A stretch of DNA of 64,000 nt from G963678445 sp963678445. GTDB taxonomy: Bacteria; Hydrogenedentota; Hydrogenedentia; Hydrogenedentales; G963678445. Shown piece by piece: positions 8,740 through 17,670 of this stretch. A model generated the notes under the pieces. It was not told where the DNA came from. It saw only the letters and a list, made by a program, of their open reading frames with translations, and made no database searches. The stretch covers positions 5,022,001 to 5,086,000 of the forward strand of contig OY782877.1 of NCBI GenBank assembly GCA_963678445.1. The letters are read 5' to 3'. Numbering within the stretch: the first letter of the stretch is position 1; each line of letters opens with the position of its first letter. The position numbers were made by a program, and so were the translations under genes.

Positions 8740-9099
8740 ATGAGACCTAAAGAGTTGGTAAACCGATTTGTTGAAGCGTTTAATAACAGAGATGCGGATG
8801 CACTTGCGGAGCTCTATGCAGAGGATGCCATGAACCATCAGGTGGCGGAATCTCCCGTAGAGGGCAAAGCCGCTATACGGAAAATGTTTAGGGACAGTTT
8901 CGTAACGGCTGAGATGGTTTGTATTGTCGAGAACATCTTTGAAGATGGCGAGTGGGCTATTCTGGAATGGCGTGATCCCCTTGGACTCCGCGGGTGTGGC
9001 TTTTTCCATATTCAGCAGGACAAGATTGTTTTTCAAAGGGGATATTGGGATAAATTATCTTTCTTGCGGATACATAATTTACCTATCCCCAACGCATAA
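8740..9099 (+). CDS. NTF2-like (SnoaL-type) small protein
   Basis: Protein of 119 residues with the NTF2-like cone fold pattern: an N-terminal helix (KELVNRFVEAFNNRDADALAELY), the family marker AEDAMNHQV, EGKAAIRKMF, and strands ending in GCGFFHIQQDKIVFQRGYWD. Relatives include small hydrolases, isomerases and ligand-binding proteins, so the reaction cannot be inferred. It stands alone, followed by a bidirectional terminator at 9194-9229. Confidence 0.8.
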   Translation: MRPKELVNRFVEAFNNRDADALAELYAEDAMNHQVAESPVEGKAAIRKMFRDSFVTAEMVCIVENIFEDGEWAILEWRDPLGLRGCGFFHIQQDKIVFQRGYWDKLSFLRIHNLPIPNA

Positions 9100-9193
9100 A
9101 TTCGACGTAGCTCAAATCAGAAACCTATCCCAATTCACACTACACCAATCAACTATCTGCTCAACAAAAATTGAAGATTTCTAACACACTCAA

Positions 9194-9229
9194 AAAGGGA
9201 GCCGTGGAAAATTTACCACGGCTCCCTTT
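9194..9229. terminator. Bidirectional intrinsic terminator
   Basis: Perfect 14-bp inverted repeat AAAGGGAGCCGTGG / CCACGGCTCCCTTT with an 8-bp loop. A-rich on the left and T-rich on the right, it can serve both the NTF2-like gene (plus) and the SGNH hydrolase gene (minus), which converge here. Confidence 0.85.
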
Positions 9230-9259
9230 ACTACAATGCTTCTTGTGTAACCAGATTTA

Positions 9260-11542
9260 TCAGGCACGTTTCCGGCGACAGGCCATTCCGCCGATCAAAG
9301 CCGTTCCCACGCTCAGAAGCAACAGCGTACCAGTTCCGGCGAGGGGGACCTCAGCGCCTACCGTAATCGAAACAGGCCCATATTCCGCAGCCGCCTTATC
9401 CTTGTTCGTATATTGACAGGTATACGTTCCCGAATGCGCTTCGCTCAATGAAAGAATCTGCAAGGTACGGGTAGCGCTGCCTACCACGACCCCGTCATCG
9501 CTCAAAGCGGTACCATTGTGGAACCACTGGAAGGTTGAATCCCATTTCACCGGTGTCAGCACCGCCATACGGAGCGACTGACCCACTTCATAAAATCCAG
9601 CAGGGGTAACCGGTTTCTGGTTTGGATTCAACGCCGCACTTGCATAGCCGGAAGCGCCGTCGGGCATAAAATAGGCATATTCTGCATCATTCGAAAAGCC
9701 ATCCTGATCCGCATCCCCATACTGCCCCAATCCATTCGGGAAAGAAACATAATTGGCCAGGTTTGGCGTAACCACGTTAATCGGAAACTGTTCTTTCAAA
9801 TCCTCTGAGCTTAAAGCCACCATCAAGGTTATCAAGAGAATATTTGAATTGCTGTCTCCGAGTGTCGCATATCCTGCCAAAACACTATCCAGACCCGGCA
9901 AAAGCGTAGCTGCCAAATCTTCCTCACCGCCCAAATCAGCCTGCATTTGCGCAATATTATTCTGCCAGGCATCGCGCACAGCTGCTGCGGAAAGCCCACC
10001 GGAAGCACTGAAGTCAAGGGCAGGATTGTCCATACAGGCGCTGATTAAGGCAAACTCATAGCTTTCCAATAGCCCATTGCCTGGAATAACAATCGGATCA
10101 TCCAAACTGCCTTCCGCCAAAAAATCACCGTTGGCGTCAAAGAGTTCTGGTGCGAAACTAAATCCACCAATCATTCCTTCATACGGTCCTGTTGTTTGCG
10201 CCAGAAAACGTAATGCGCCTTCAAAGTCCGCATCTTCAGGAACCGGCAATTCTGCAAAATCCAGTACGCCATTAAAAGTGAAAGCGCCATTACCTGTCCC
10301 AACACCGCCCAAAGGCGTTCCTCCTGCATCCTGAATCGAATCATCATCAAGCACTTCCAATGAGACTGTTCCGCCCCATCCGCCTGTATCTACCGTAACT
10401 TGATAGACTGCTGCAGGACCCGCCGCAGGTGTTACCGAAGTAACTGTGGCAGCTTTCACACCTGATTTCGTGGTCAAGGAGATTGCAAAATCATCGACAC
10501 TAACGCCGGATACCGCTTCGGTAAAACGAACTCCAAACACCGCTTCCGTACCCGTTGTCGAATTCTGCTTCACCTCAATCGCTTTGGGATAGTTAAGCCA
10601 TTCTTCGATGTACACATCCATCAAACGGCGTGCTACCAAGGCGTAGCCTTCTTCGGTAAGATGTATATCGTTGTCGATCAACGACTGATACGGCGCCAGA
10701 TACTCTGGGAACCCGCCTGGATTATTCGCAGTCAAAGCGACTTCCGGATACGTAATAGAGGGATCTTGGGGGGCAATGTCTGGCGGAGTGGTAAAGGAAG
10801 TGTCTTCCGGATCCTGATCATAATAGACCCCAAAATTCCATTGCATTAGACCAAAGTTATTTACAAAGAAAACCCGATCATTCGCTGTCGCCAATTCCTG
10901 CTTCGCCAGTTCCATCGCCACAAAACCACGTTGCTGACTTTCAAGCTCGCATTCATCATGCTGGACACGTCCAACAAAGGTATAGCCACTGAGCAAAACG
11001 CGGATATCCGGACGTATTGCCAAAATATGCGTTACCAAGGTGCCAATATCATCCTTTACCTTGGCCAGCAGCAAATCATTCCATTCCGCCGGATGCATCC
11101 CATCCACTTCTGTGGTGCACCCATCCGTGCAGGGACACCGCCACCGCACTTTACGGCCCGGATCTTCTGCCAGCACCCCCTGATCGCCACCCAAGAAATC
11201 GTTTCCGCCCAAGGAAATAATCACCACATCCACCGTGGCATTCTCCGTAAGCAGATCCGTCACCGACTGAAGGCGGCTCTCGCTCAAAAATTCATAGGCT
11301 TTAGCCCCGCCTACTACCGTAGAGGCACCCACCTCGATATAATTCTCCAATCCTTCATATTCCGGCAGCACCTCTTTAAAGGTACGGAATCCCCACCAAA
11401 ACATACCCCAGCTATCCCCTATCAGCGCCACTCGCGGCACCTTTGCCTCCTGCGCCACCGCTGCGGTGTTCCCCACACCTAAGCCCAACAAAAGAGTCCC
11501 TAATAAAACGAAACTCATTCCCAACCCAAACCCTTGTTTCAT
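9260..11542 (-). CDS. Secreted SGNH hydrolase with Ig-like domain and C-terminal anchor signal
   Basis: Protein of 760 residues. An N-terminal signal peptide (ending near AVAQEA) is followed by an SGNH/GDSL hydrolase domain: block I VALIGDSWGMFW with the nucleophile Ser, block III ISLGGNDFL, and block V DNDIHLTEEGY with the Asp-His pair. Next come a stretch of beta-rich sequence, a region with an EF-hand-like GDADQDGFSNDAE, an Ig-like domain (about 650-730, with STFQWFHNG and SGTYTCQY), and a tail of PLAGTG, a hydrophobic span and CRRKRA. That tail matches the three-part plan of C-terminal sorting signals (PEP-CTERM or LPXTG-like), so display at the cell surface is likely. The acyl or glycan substrate is unknown. 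The block I motif is GDSW, not GDSL. Confidence 0.8.
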   Translation of the reverse strand: MKQGFGLGMSFVLLGTLLLGLGVGNTAAVAQEAKVPRVALIGDSWGMFWWGFRTFKEVLPEYEGLENYIEVGASTVVGGAKAYEFLSESRLQSVTDLLTENATVDVVIISLGGNDFLGGDQGVLAEDPGRKVRWRCPCTDGCTTEVDGMHPAEWNDLLLAKVKDDIGTLVTHILAIRPDIRVLLSGYTFVGRVQHDECELESQQRGFVAMELAKQELATANDRVFFVNNFGLMQWNFGVYYDQDPEDTSFTTPPDIAPQDPSITYPEVALTANNPGGFPEYLAPYQSLIDNDIHLTEEGYALVARRLMDVYIEEWLNYPKAIEVKQNSTTGTEAVFGVRFTEAVSGVSVDDFAISLTTKSGVKAATVTSVTPAAGPAAVYQVTVDTGGWGGTVSLEVLDDDSIQDAGGTPLGGVGTGNGAFTFNGVLDFAELPVPEDADFEGALRFLAQTTGPYEGMIGGFSFAPELFDANGDFLAEGSLDDPIVIPGNGLLESYEFALISACMDNPALDFSASGGLSAAAVRDAWQNNIAQMQADLGGEEDLAATLLPGLDSVLAGYATLGDSNSNILLITLMVALSSEDLKEQFPINVVTPNLANYVSFPNGLGQYGDADQDGFSNDAEYAYFMPDGASGYASAALNPNQKPVTPAGFYEVGQSLRMAVLTPVKWDSTFQWFHNGTALSDDGVVVGSATRTLQILSLSEAHSGTYTCQYTNKDKAAAEYGPVSITVGAEVPLAGTGTLLLLSVGTALIGGMACRRKRA

Positions 11543-11770
11543 TTTCCATTCCTTTTCAAGTTAGTCGACAAAAAACGCTCAAACGAAAACACACTATTCT
11601 TAAAAAGCTCTTTTAATAGTTTTCTTAACAACAATTATTTCTCAAAAAGCTTCGTGATGTGCTTTTTACAGTTCTCTAAAAAAACTCAAAATCCTTCCTC
11701 CGTAAGACTTCAATAACAGAAAAAAGGTTACAATATAAAATCTGCTCTTTTTGTCATTTCTTCAGCAAGA

Positions 11771-12973
11771 TTACGTCTTTAACAGCGTAATAAGTCCAAT
11801 TTCAGGAGGGACCCTAAAACGAAAAGGAAGGCCCCACATACCGACACCACGGGACACAATGACGGGGTAGTGGTCGGAATGGCAAAGACCGCCGAGATAT
11901 TTCTGACCATACGCACAAGGAACAAAGGGAGCGCCTATAAAAGGAAGAGATACTTGCCCACCGTGGGTGTGCCCACAACACATCAGGTCGACACGCCATT
12001 TCGGGGAAAGCAATTCGGCAGTGTCGGGGTTATGGGCAAGCACAATACGGGGCATATTCTCTGGCACTTGGGCAAAGGCATCTTCAGGCAGAATGTATCC
12101 TCCCCATATGTCTGCCAGCCCGGCAATACATAAGGTCTTTTCCGGTGTATCGGGATAGGCCTGCAGGCCCGTCGATGTCAGAAAAAGTCGTCGGTTGTCC
12201 AGTAGCGGAATTCGGATAGCATTGAAAACACGGCGGCATTTGTCCGCATCTTCCCAGTGGTCATGATTGCCCAGTACCCCTACCACCCCATAGCGGGCAT
12301 GGAGATGCTCGAATACACGGACGCCGTTCTCTACAGCATTGGGCGTACCATGCACATAATCGCCGGTAAGCAAAACCAAATCCGGCTGAAGCGCATTCAC
12401 TTGCTCCATGACTGCATGTAAATAGTCCGACGAGATAAAAGCGCCGTAATGAGTATCCGAAATATGGGCCAGACGCAACTTATGAAAGGCAACTGGCAGA
12501 TTCCTTATGGCAATCTCGTACTGGCGTACCTTCACCGCCTGGGGAAGCAATAAAGTGCTTGCAAGCCCAGCGCCAGCGACGCCGCCTCCGTATAAAAAGG
12601 TGCGGCGCGATAATTGGGGACTATTTCTATCGGAATCGTCAAAATCCGTCACGGGGACTTGTTTTTTCCATCGCCGCCACAAAAAACGAAACACTCCGTA
12701 GAAGAATACAGGGCTTAGAAAATAGACAAAAAATGAGTACGTCCATGGCCAATGGTGGTTTTGCTGGGTAAAAAGGTTACGGGCTAATGCCCGTATGGGC
12801 AGGCAAAGCACATAAAGGGGACTATAGAAAAAACATGCTAGCGGTTCTAAGGTCGGTGGAAACCAACGCGCTTCATTTGCATACATAAAGACAAAAAGGA
12901 ACAAACCTGTTAAAAAAAGCGCTATTGTTGTCTTTATAGATATAAAACGCATGAAAAACAGCATTACCTTCAA
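11771..12973 (-). CDS. Membrane metallophosphoesterase (YkuE/YaeI-like)
   Basis: Calcineurin-like phosphoesterase of 400 residues. Two or three membrane helices occupy about residues 1-100; a twin-arginine-like SRRTFLYGGG motif with a hydrophobic run follows (about 123-145), so the catalytic domain probably faces outward. The metal-binding blocks are complete: SDTHYG, LTGDYVHG, LGNHDHWED, LAHNPD, and CGHTHGGQ. Relatives act on UDP-sugar lipids or phospholipid headgroups, but others are uncharacterised. It lies between two SGNH hydrolase genes on the same strand, which suggests joint work on an envelope substrate (inference). Confidence 0.85.
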   Translation of the reverse strand: MKVMLFFMRFISIKTTIALFLTGLFLFVFMYANEARWFPPTLEPLACFFYSPLYVLCLPIRALARNLFTQQNHHWPWTYSFFVYFLSPVFFYGVFRFLWRRWKKQVPVTDFDDSDRNSPQLSRRTFLYGGGVAGAGLASTLLLPQAVKVRQYEIAIRNLPVAFHKLRLAHISDTHYGAFISSDYLHAVMEQVNALQPDLVLLTGDYVHGTPNAVENGVRVFEHLHARYGVVGVLGNHDHWEDADKCRRVFNAIRIPLLDNRRLFLTSTGLQAYPDTPEKTLCIAGLADIWGGYILPEDAFAQVPENMPRIVLAHNPDTAELLSPKWRVDLMCCGHTHGGQVSLPFIGAPFVPCAYGQKYLGGLCHSDHYPVIVSRGVGMWGLPFRFRVPPEIGLITLLKT

Positions 12974-12993
12974 TAAACTACATCATCGTTCAA

Positions 12994-14199
12994 TCACGGT
13001 GATTCGTCGTTACCAGGGCAGTACCCATCCTCCCCGGAAGTGTCACAATCATAGTAGCCACCGGTATTGAATAGCTGAACAAGGCGCAATAATTCGGACA
13101 GGCTAATTTCCCAATCTTGCTCAATATAATCCGAATCGTGTGGTTCACATCCGATGGCTGTACTCTTACCGGGGGCATAGCCATCTTCCCCTTTTTCTTC
13201 ACAATGATAGGCATTGGAGTTGTAAAACTGGATAAGCCGTAACAATTCCGACAAGTCGATACGTTTGTCATGATTGATATCTGCAGAATGCTTCTCTTCG
13301 GTCAACCAATGCGCATAGTAGGCGTCAACACAGTTTTCGAAAAGATAGTATTGCCCTTCCGTGGTGGGATGGACGCCGTCGGGAACCTGGGAAGAATCTA
13401 AGGGGCGATAGTTTTTTTCCCCGATGCTATACTCGGGATCGCCTCCCGGATAGGGAGCATAATCCGGCGCTTGCCCAGGGATGGGAACAACGCCTGCCGC
13501 ATAAACATCTGGCACTCCAAGGCGATTTTGCAACAAGCCCCAGTTTTGCACAAAGTAACAGCGTTCCGTATTTAGCGCGATTTCCTTTACTCGACGCCCT
13601 ATTTCAACAAAAGCATCGTTGAACATGCGCTGGTTCACATTGGGAATCGAATTACCATCACTATATGCGTCTAAGGCCAGCTCTAAATCCATATACTCAT
13701 AGAAGGAAATCAACAGGCGCAGATCCTGGCGAAGGCCTAGAATATAATCAACTATAGTTTGGATACGATCGGTAATCGCGGTATATCGTGCATCTAATTC
13801 CGCAGGGGCATCCGTTGCCAGGAAATAGGGGACATCCAGAAAATCAACTCCCCCTACCGTCAAATGGATGATATCAATGGTGGGATACTCTTCCAGACTG
13901 TCAACAATTTTCTGACGGATATTGGCGGTATTGTTAGCCCAATCTTCTGCTCGGCTGCCGCCAATGGCGGTTTTAGTCCCCTCCACGTCATATTGGGACA
14001 GTCCCTTGTCTGCTAATACCTGATCGCAAACTTTCCACAGCCAAAGGGATTCAGTATAGCTATCTCCAACCAATAGAATACGTTTGGTACGCGATTCGGT
14101 TTTCGCAAGCTCCGCTTCAACAAATCCTACCGTTACCAAAAACACACATACTGCCATACAGCTCGTACGGAGTAGAGAATCATACCGCATTCCCGTCAT
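12994..14199 (-). CDS. Secreted SGNH hydrolase with dockerin-like C-terminal module
   Basis: Protein of 401 residues. A signal peptide (about 1-29, ending in GFVEA) is followed by an SGNH domain: RILLVGDSYTES (nucleophile Ser), TVGGVDFLD, and PDGVHPTTEGQYY with the catalytic His. The last 100 residues are a two-part calcium-loop module: HSADINHDKRIDLSELLR and, after a Cys-containing spacer, HDSDYIEQDWEISLSELLR, with Cys near each end. The same module ends the proteins at 44202-46301 and 48814-49863. It resembles a dockerin in its EF-hand loops (DxNxDxxIxxxE), but no cohesin is visible. Substrate unknown. It resembles the hydrolase at 9260-11542 in block I and in the following Gly-Gly block. 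Confidence 0.85.
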   Translation of the reverse strand: MTGMRYDSLLRTSCMAVCVFLVTVGFVEAELAKTESRTKRILLVGDSYTESLWLWKVCDQVLADKGLSQYDVEGTKTAIGGSRAEDWANNTANIRQKIVDSLEEYPTIDIIHLTVGGVDFLDVPYFLATDAPAELDARYTAITDRIQTIVDYILGLRQDLRLLISFYEYMDLELALDAYSDGNSIPNVNQRMFNDAFVEIGRRVKEIALNTERCYFVQNWGLLQNRLGVPDVYAAGVVPIPGQAPDYAPYPGGDPEYSIGEKNYRPLDSSQVPDGVHPTTEGQYYLFENCVDAYYAHWLTEEKHSADINHDKRIDLSELLRLIQFYNSNAYHCEEKGEDGYAPGKSTAIGCEPHDSDYIEQDWEISLSELLRLVQLFNTGGYYDCDTSGEDGYCPGNDESP

Positions 14200-14328
14200 A
14201 AGCTATGTACCTCAAAAGATCAAACAGGCTTGGCTTTCTCAGACAACGACCCAGCCTGCTTATCAAACTCCACAACACCGAATAGATTTGTGTTGTGGCT
14301 TACAAAACACCACAATGACTCTGGAATA

Positions 14329-14344
14329 ACCTGTGTACACAGGT
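14329..14344. promoter_or_regulatory. Perfect 16-bp palindrome upstream of the SGNH gene
   Basis: ACCTGTGTACACAGGT is its own reverse complement, 130 bp upstream of the start codon at 14199. It has the size and symmetry of an operator for a dimeric regulator. A looser TTGTGG..CCACAA inverted repeat lies about 40 bp to the left. In the remainder of the gene-free stretch 14200-14563 I see nothing else. Confidence 0.4.
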
Positions 14345-14563
14345 CATTTACGCTATGTGGTTCAAGTGACTAGAGCTATTGTACGGAGATTGCCTCCTTT
14401 TGACAAGATATATTATTCATGCCTACTATCAAAACACAATGAAAAGCCCCGTTTCTTCCCGCTCCCTTTATTTGTGCCACAAAATATCCAGAATATCAAG
14501 TATGTCCCGAAATTCTACGCAAAACGAAAAAACAAAGGAGGGTTGGGTAGTTTTTATACCCGT

Positions 14564-14682
14564 AGTGACTCAAATCTGAGAAGCTGTCATAAAAACCGAA
14601 GTGTTTGCTGTGGTCAGGGATGGTAAGGACTATATTTCCTGGTGTGGCCCTGGCCACCTTGCGGTCTCTGGACCACTTTAGG
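14564..14682 (-). repeat. Main intergenic repeat, long variant
   Basis: One copy on the minus strand with an extra segment containing GGTGTGGCCCTGGCCACC, which forms an additional GTGGCC/GGCCAC stem. Its GGACCACTTTAGG end overlaps the stop codon (TAA, 14678-14680) of the glycosyltransferase gene. Confidence 0.9.
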
Positions 14683-15757
14683 CTAAAAGGGCCGCATATT
14701 CGCGTAGCGTCCCTTCCACCATCCGTTCGGTGACAAATTCACGCCCAATCAAGGCGCGCCCCTCCTGCGCCATCTGCAGGGCCTTCTCGCGATTCTCTAA
14801 GCTGGCAATCACAGCCTGTGCCAAAGCATCCGCATCGCGACAGGGCACCAGATATCCCGTCTTTTCCGGGATCACCATCTCATCTGCGCCCCCCGCCTGT
14901 GTTGCCACAACAGGTGTCTGACAGGTGAGCGATTCCAGGATAGAGGTGCCAAGACCTTCGGACCAACTCGACGAAACATACAGATCGGCTGTGCGAATAA
15001 GCGCGGGCACATCGGTGCGATGTCCCAGCAGGGTCACATGTGACTGCAAACCCAAGTCCATAATCTGTGCTTCAATAGCAGCACGCAGTTCACCTTCACC
15101 AGCGATCATCAGATGCAGCGCAGGAAATGCCTGAACAATAGCTGGCATCGCCGCTAAAAGATTGGCGTGATCTTTGTGCCCAACCAACGCACCCGCATTC
15201 AGTAATAGCGGGCCTTCTTCCGGCACGCCTATCGCTTGTCGTGCTAGAGGAGCGGTTTCCAGACGTTTGGGATCGACGGAGCTATGCACCACCGTCACCT
15301 GTTCAGGGGAAAGTCCATAATCCAACAATACCCGCCCTACATGGTGCGAAACGGCAATAATTTTGTCGGGTTGTTGGTATTTCCAACGATTAAGCATGTT
15401 TTTTTTAGGCGCAAAACTCACCCGTCGCGATACAACGACTTTTCCACGGCCAGCAAAAAGACGGGTCCAGACTGCTAAACTGTGCGCATGACTGGTATGA
15501 GCATGAATGATATCGATAGCTTCCTTTCGCACTATCCGAGATAGTTTCCATGCGGAGAAAAAATCGAACTCATTACGAAGAGGCAAGGCAATACGATGCA
15601 GTTTTACCCCTTTATGAGCATCGCCTAGAAACTTTCCGTTGGGACGCCCTGCCACATAGACTGTGTGGCCTGCATGCGCCAGCCCCTGCATTAACCAACT
15701 CGCTTGTTGCTCTCCCCCACGCCAGCCATCCTGCTCATCAATATGCAGCACCTTCAT
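14678..15757 (-). CDS. GT4-family glycosyltransferase
   Basis: GT-B retaining glycosyltransferase of 359 residues, complete. The N-terminal acceptor half starts MKVLHIDEQDGWRGGEQQ, with the glycine-rich loop typical of the family; the C-terminal nucleotide-sugar half has LLNAGALVGHKDH, the VTLLGHRTDVP block, SSWSEGLGTSILESL (donor-binding Glu) and PVVATQAGGADEMV. Its start codon overlaps the stop of the upstream GT4 gene by 4 bp (15754-15757), so the two are translationally coupled and probably act on the same glycan. Sugar specificity cannot be inferred. The stop codon is supplied by the intergenic repeat. Confidence 0.85.
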   Translation of the reverse strand: MKVLHIDEQDGWRGGEQQASWLMQGLAHAGHTVYVAGRPNGKFLGDAHKGVKLHRIALPLRNEFDFFSAWKLSRIVRKEAIDIIHAHTSHAHSLAVWTRLFAGRGKVVVSRRVSFAPKKNMLNRWKYQQPDKIIAVSHHVGRVLLDYGLSPEQVTVVHSSVDPKRLETAPLARQAIGVPEEGPLLLNAGALVGHKDHANLLAAMPAIVQAFPALHLMIAGEGELRAAIEAQIMDLGLQSHVTLLGHRTDVPALIRTADLYVSSSWSEGLGTSILESLTCQTPVVATQAGGADEMVIPEKTGYLVPCRDADALAQAVIASLENREKALQMAQEGRALIGREFVTERMVEGTLREYAALLA

Positions 15758-16914
15758 ACGCCAGCTCCCCTTCGCATCTGGTGTAATTCCAGCGCACGGT
15801 AATAGGCCGCCTCAGTGCGGCGTGCAAATACATCGATAGAAAAATCACGCAACACACGAGCACGTCCCGCTTTTCCCATACGCACCCGCAACTCTGGCGC
15901 TTCGATAAGACGGTGCAACGCCTGCGCAAGCGGTTCGACCGTACCCGCAGGCACTATCAGCCCTTCCAGTTCATTATCTACAATCTCGGTCAGGCCGCCA
16001 TAATCCGACGCCACTACCGGTTTTTCCGCCGCCATTTCCTCCTTCAGACTAAAAGAAGATGTATCGCAATCCACCGAGGGTAAAACGCCAATATCAAACG
16101 CCTGCGTACATTGCGCAATATCATTTCGGAAACCGCCAAAACGCACTTTGTCCTGTATACCCAATTCCACGACCATTTGGCGCAACGCAGATTCCAAATC
16201 CCCCTGCCCCAGGACCAATACACGCATATTGGGATGCTGTTTGGTCAGTTGCGCCGCAGCGCGGAAGAAGAATTCATGACCCTTGGCGGGTACCAGGCGC
16301 GCGGCAATGCCACAAACTACATGCGTATCATCATAGCCAAAATCATGTCGGATTCGTTCCCGTGCCTGCGGATCAGGAGCATATGCCTCCGGGTCTACCC
16401 CATTATGGATACTCTCCATACGTTCCGCATCAAAGACAGGCTGCTGCGCCAGCCCCCGGCGAACAATGTCGCATACGACAATTTGGTAATCTGTCCAGGA
16501 ACGATTCAACACACGATTAGGAAAACTGTTTTTAACCGTATACGTATTGTGCCGTGTACGCAAGATACAGGTAGGATAGCCTAGCAGACGATTTCCCAAG
16601 CCCGAAATCCAATGATCCTGCGAACCATTAACATGAATAATATCAGGACGTTCTTGGCGTATATAGCGCTGCATATGTCCGATATCACGCCACCATACAC
16701 AAGGACGCAGCCCCCCCTTGAAGGTGAATTGGTCTGCTACTGGACAGGCATTTCCCTGGGCATGTCGCACCAAAACACTACCCGTTTTGCAACCAACAAC
16801 CACGCGATGCCCCAATTGCGTCAAGGCGCGGCTTAGACGATTCACATAGGTAACCTGGCCACCCCCTTGCAAATGAGGATCTGTCATCAAAATATGTAAA
16901 GGTTTCTTTTTCAT
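15754..16914 (-). CDS. GT4-family glycosyltransferase
   Basis: GT-B glycosyltransferase, 386 residues from the ATG at 16912-16914 (MKKKPLHILMTDPHLQGGGQ). A longer frame to 16956 adds only a weak non-homologous-looking leader. Visible blocks: LQGGGQVTYVNRL in the acceptor domain, DIIHVNGSQDH, CGIAARLVPAKGHEFFF at the start of the donor domain, VRFGGFRNDIAQ, and SFSLKEEMAAEKPVVASDYGGLTEIV with the donor-site Glu. It is the first gene of a two-gene unit with the next glycosyltransferase. A copy of the second repeat family lies about 90-190 bp upstream. Confidence 0.85.
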   Translation of the reverse strand: MKKKPLHILMTDPHLQGGGQVTYVNRLSRALTQLGHRVVVGCKTGSVLVRHAQGNACPVADQFTFKGGLRPCVWWRDIGHMQRYIRQERPDIIHVNGSQDHWISGLGNRLLGYPTCILRTRHNTYTVKNSFPNRVLNRSWTDYQIVVCDIVRRGLAQQPVFDAERMESIHNGVDPEAYAPDPQARERIRHDFGYDDTHVVCGIAARLVPAKGHEFFFRAAAQLTKQHPNMRVLVLGQGDLESALRQMVVELGIQDKVRFGGFRNDIAQCTQAFDIGVLPSVDCDTSSFSLKEEMAAEKPVVASDYGGLTEIVDNELEGLIVPAGTVEPLAQALHRLIEAPELRVRMGKAGRARVLRDFSIDVFARRTEAAYYRALELHQMRRGAGV

Positions 16915-17000
16915 AAATCCCAAAATGGCCAGCGGCGATCCCGCGACTGCAAGCAAGAATTATGTTCCTTGACGTGGCTAAGCAAAACGAAGCCAATTAA

Positions 17001-17104
17001 ATTTCTCGTCTTTCCCTCGTTACCATAAAAAGCTTGCATTACAGATATTGCGAAACAAAGCTTCGGAGACGAGTGCGTGACGAAGTACAACTTCGCCACG
17101 AGGG
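17001..17104. repeat. Second repeat family with 11-bp hairpin, copy 2
   Basis: Matches 1020-1121. The hairpin is CGTGACGAAGT (17076-17086), ACA, ACTTCGCCACG (17090-17100), with one changed base in the second arm. It lies upstream of the minus-strand glycosyltransferase gene starting at 16914, the same arrangement as copy 1. Confidence 0.65.
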
Positions 17105-17110
17105 AAAATG

Positions 17111-17160
17111 TCAGCGACCGCAAGCAGGAAATATGGTCCGTGCCGTCGCAGCCCCAAGCT
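17111..17160 (+). repeat. Main intergenic repeat, partial copy
   Basis: CAGCGACCGCAAGCAGGAAATATGG and the following GTCCGTGCCGTC match the left half of the repeat; the right half is missing. It directly follows the second-family repeat. The quotation is split at the natural break of the match. Confidence 0.7.
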
Positions 17161-17190
17161 CGCCTTTGAATAATTCCTCGTTTTTCTTTG

Positions 17191-17220
17191 CTTCTTTCTT
17201 TTTCCGTAAAAAGAAAGAAG
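17191..17220. repeat. Pyrimidine/purine hairpin (terminator-like)
   Basis: Perfect 13-bp inverted repeat CTTCTTTCTTTTT, loop CCGT, AAAAAGAAAGAAG. Flanking bases (GTTTTTCTTTGCTTCTTTC) recur in reverse complement at about 61636-61680. It lies between the glycosyltransferase unit and the small acidic gene; in this place it could end transcription arriving from the plus strand or be a mobile hairpin. No other feature is visible in 16915-17331 besides the listed repeats. Confidence 0.6.
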
Positions 17221-17331
17221 TCCAAAAAAGCAGACCGGGGCGCCTTCACTGGGAAAAGCATCCCCGGTTATACCCTATTGTATTGCTGGTGTAAATAGCA
17301 TAACCCAAAAGTATTAGTTCAAAAAAAATGG

Positions 17332-17622
17332 CTAAGCCTCGTCTGACTGGGCTTGCGTTTCTTCCTGCTGCTGCACGCTATCCCCCTTTAGTTCCTCGTT
17401 CTTTTCGCTCTCCCCCTCTTTTTCCGCAGTTGTTTCCTCTGCAACGGGTGCCGAGTCGGATTCAGCAGCACCATTGAGCAATGCATCCAATTTTTCCGAA
17501 TCCAACACCTCCGTCACCCGTACATTGGCCTCATCTAACTGCGCCAGTGCCGCGGCAAGCTCATCATCGACGGAAGAAAAATCTTTTGAGCGTACAATAT
17601 CAATTTTTTCTTTCTTGGCCAT
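17332..17622 (-). CDS. Small acidic protein, unrecognised
   Basis: Protein of 96 residues. The first half (MAKKEKIDIVRSKDFSSVDD and a helical segment with AALAQLDEANVRVTEVL) looks ordered; the second half is Glu/Gln/Ser-rich and low in complexity, so probably disordered. No domain is recognised. It begins 48 bp downstream of the HDOD gene on the same strand and is probably co-transcribed with it. Confidence 0.6.
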   Translation of the reverse strand: MAKKEKIDIVRSKDFSSVDDELAAALAQLDEANVRVTEVLDSEKLDALLNGAAESDSAPVAEETTAEKEGESEKNEELKGDSVQQQEETQAQSDEA

Positions 17623-17670
17623 TGCTTTCTATCTCACTACTGAAGAAACGGTAACTACGCTTCAGACTAC

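Noticed and set aside
9832..10017. Several overlapping antisense frames within the SGNH hydrolase and other long genes
   Set aside because: They are shadows of the longer genes, whose domain motifs, start signals and lengths are consistent.
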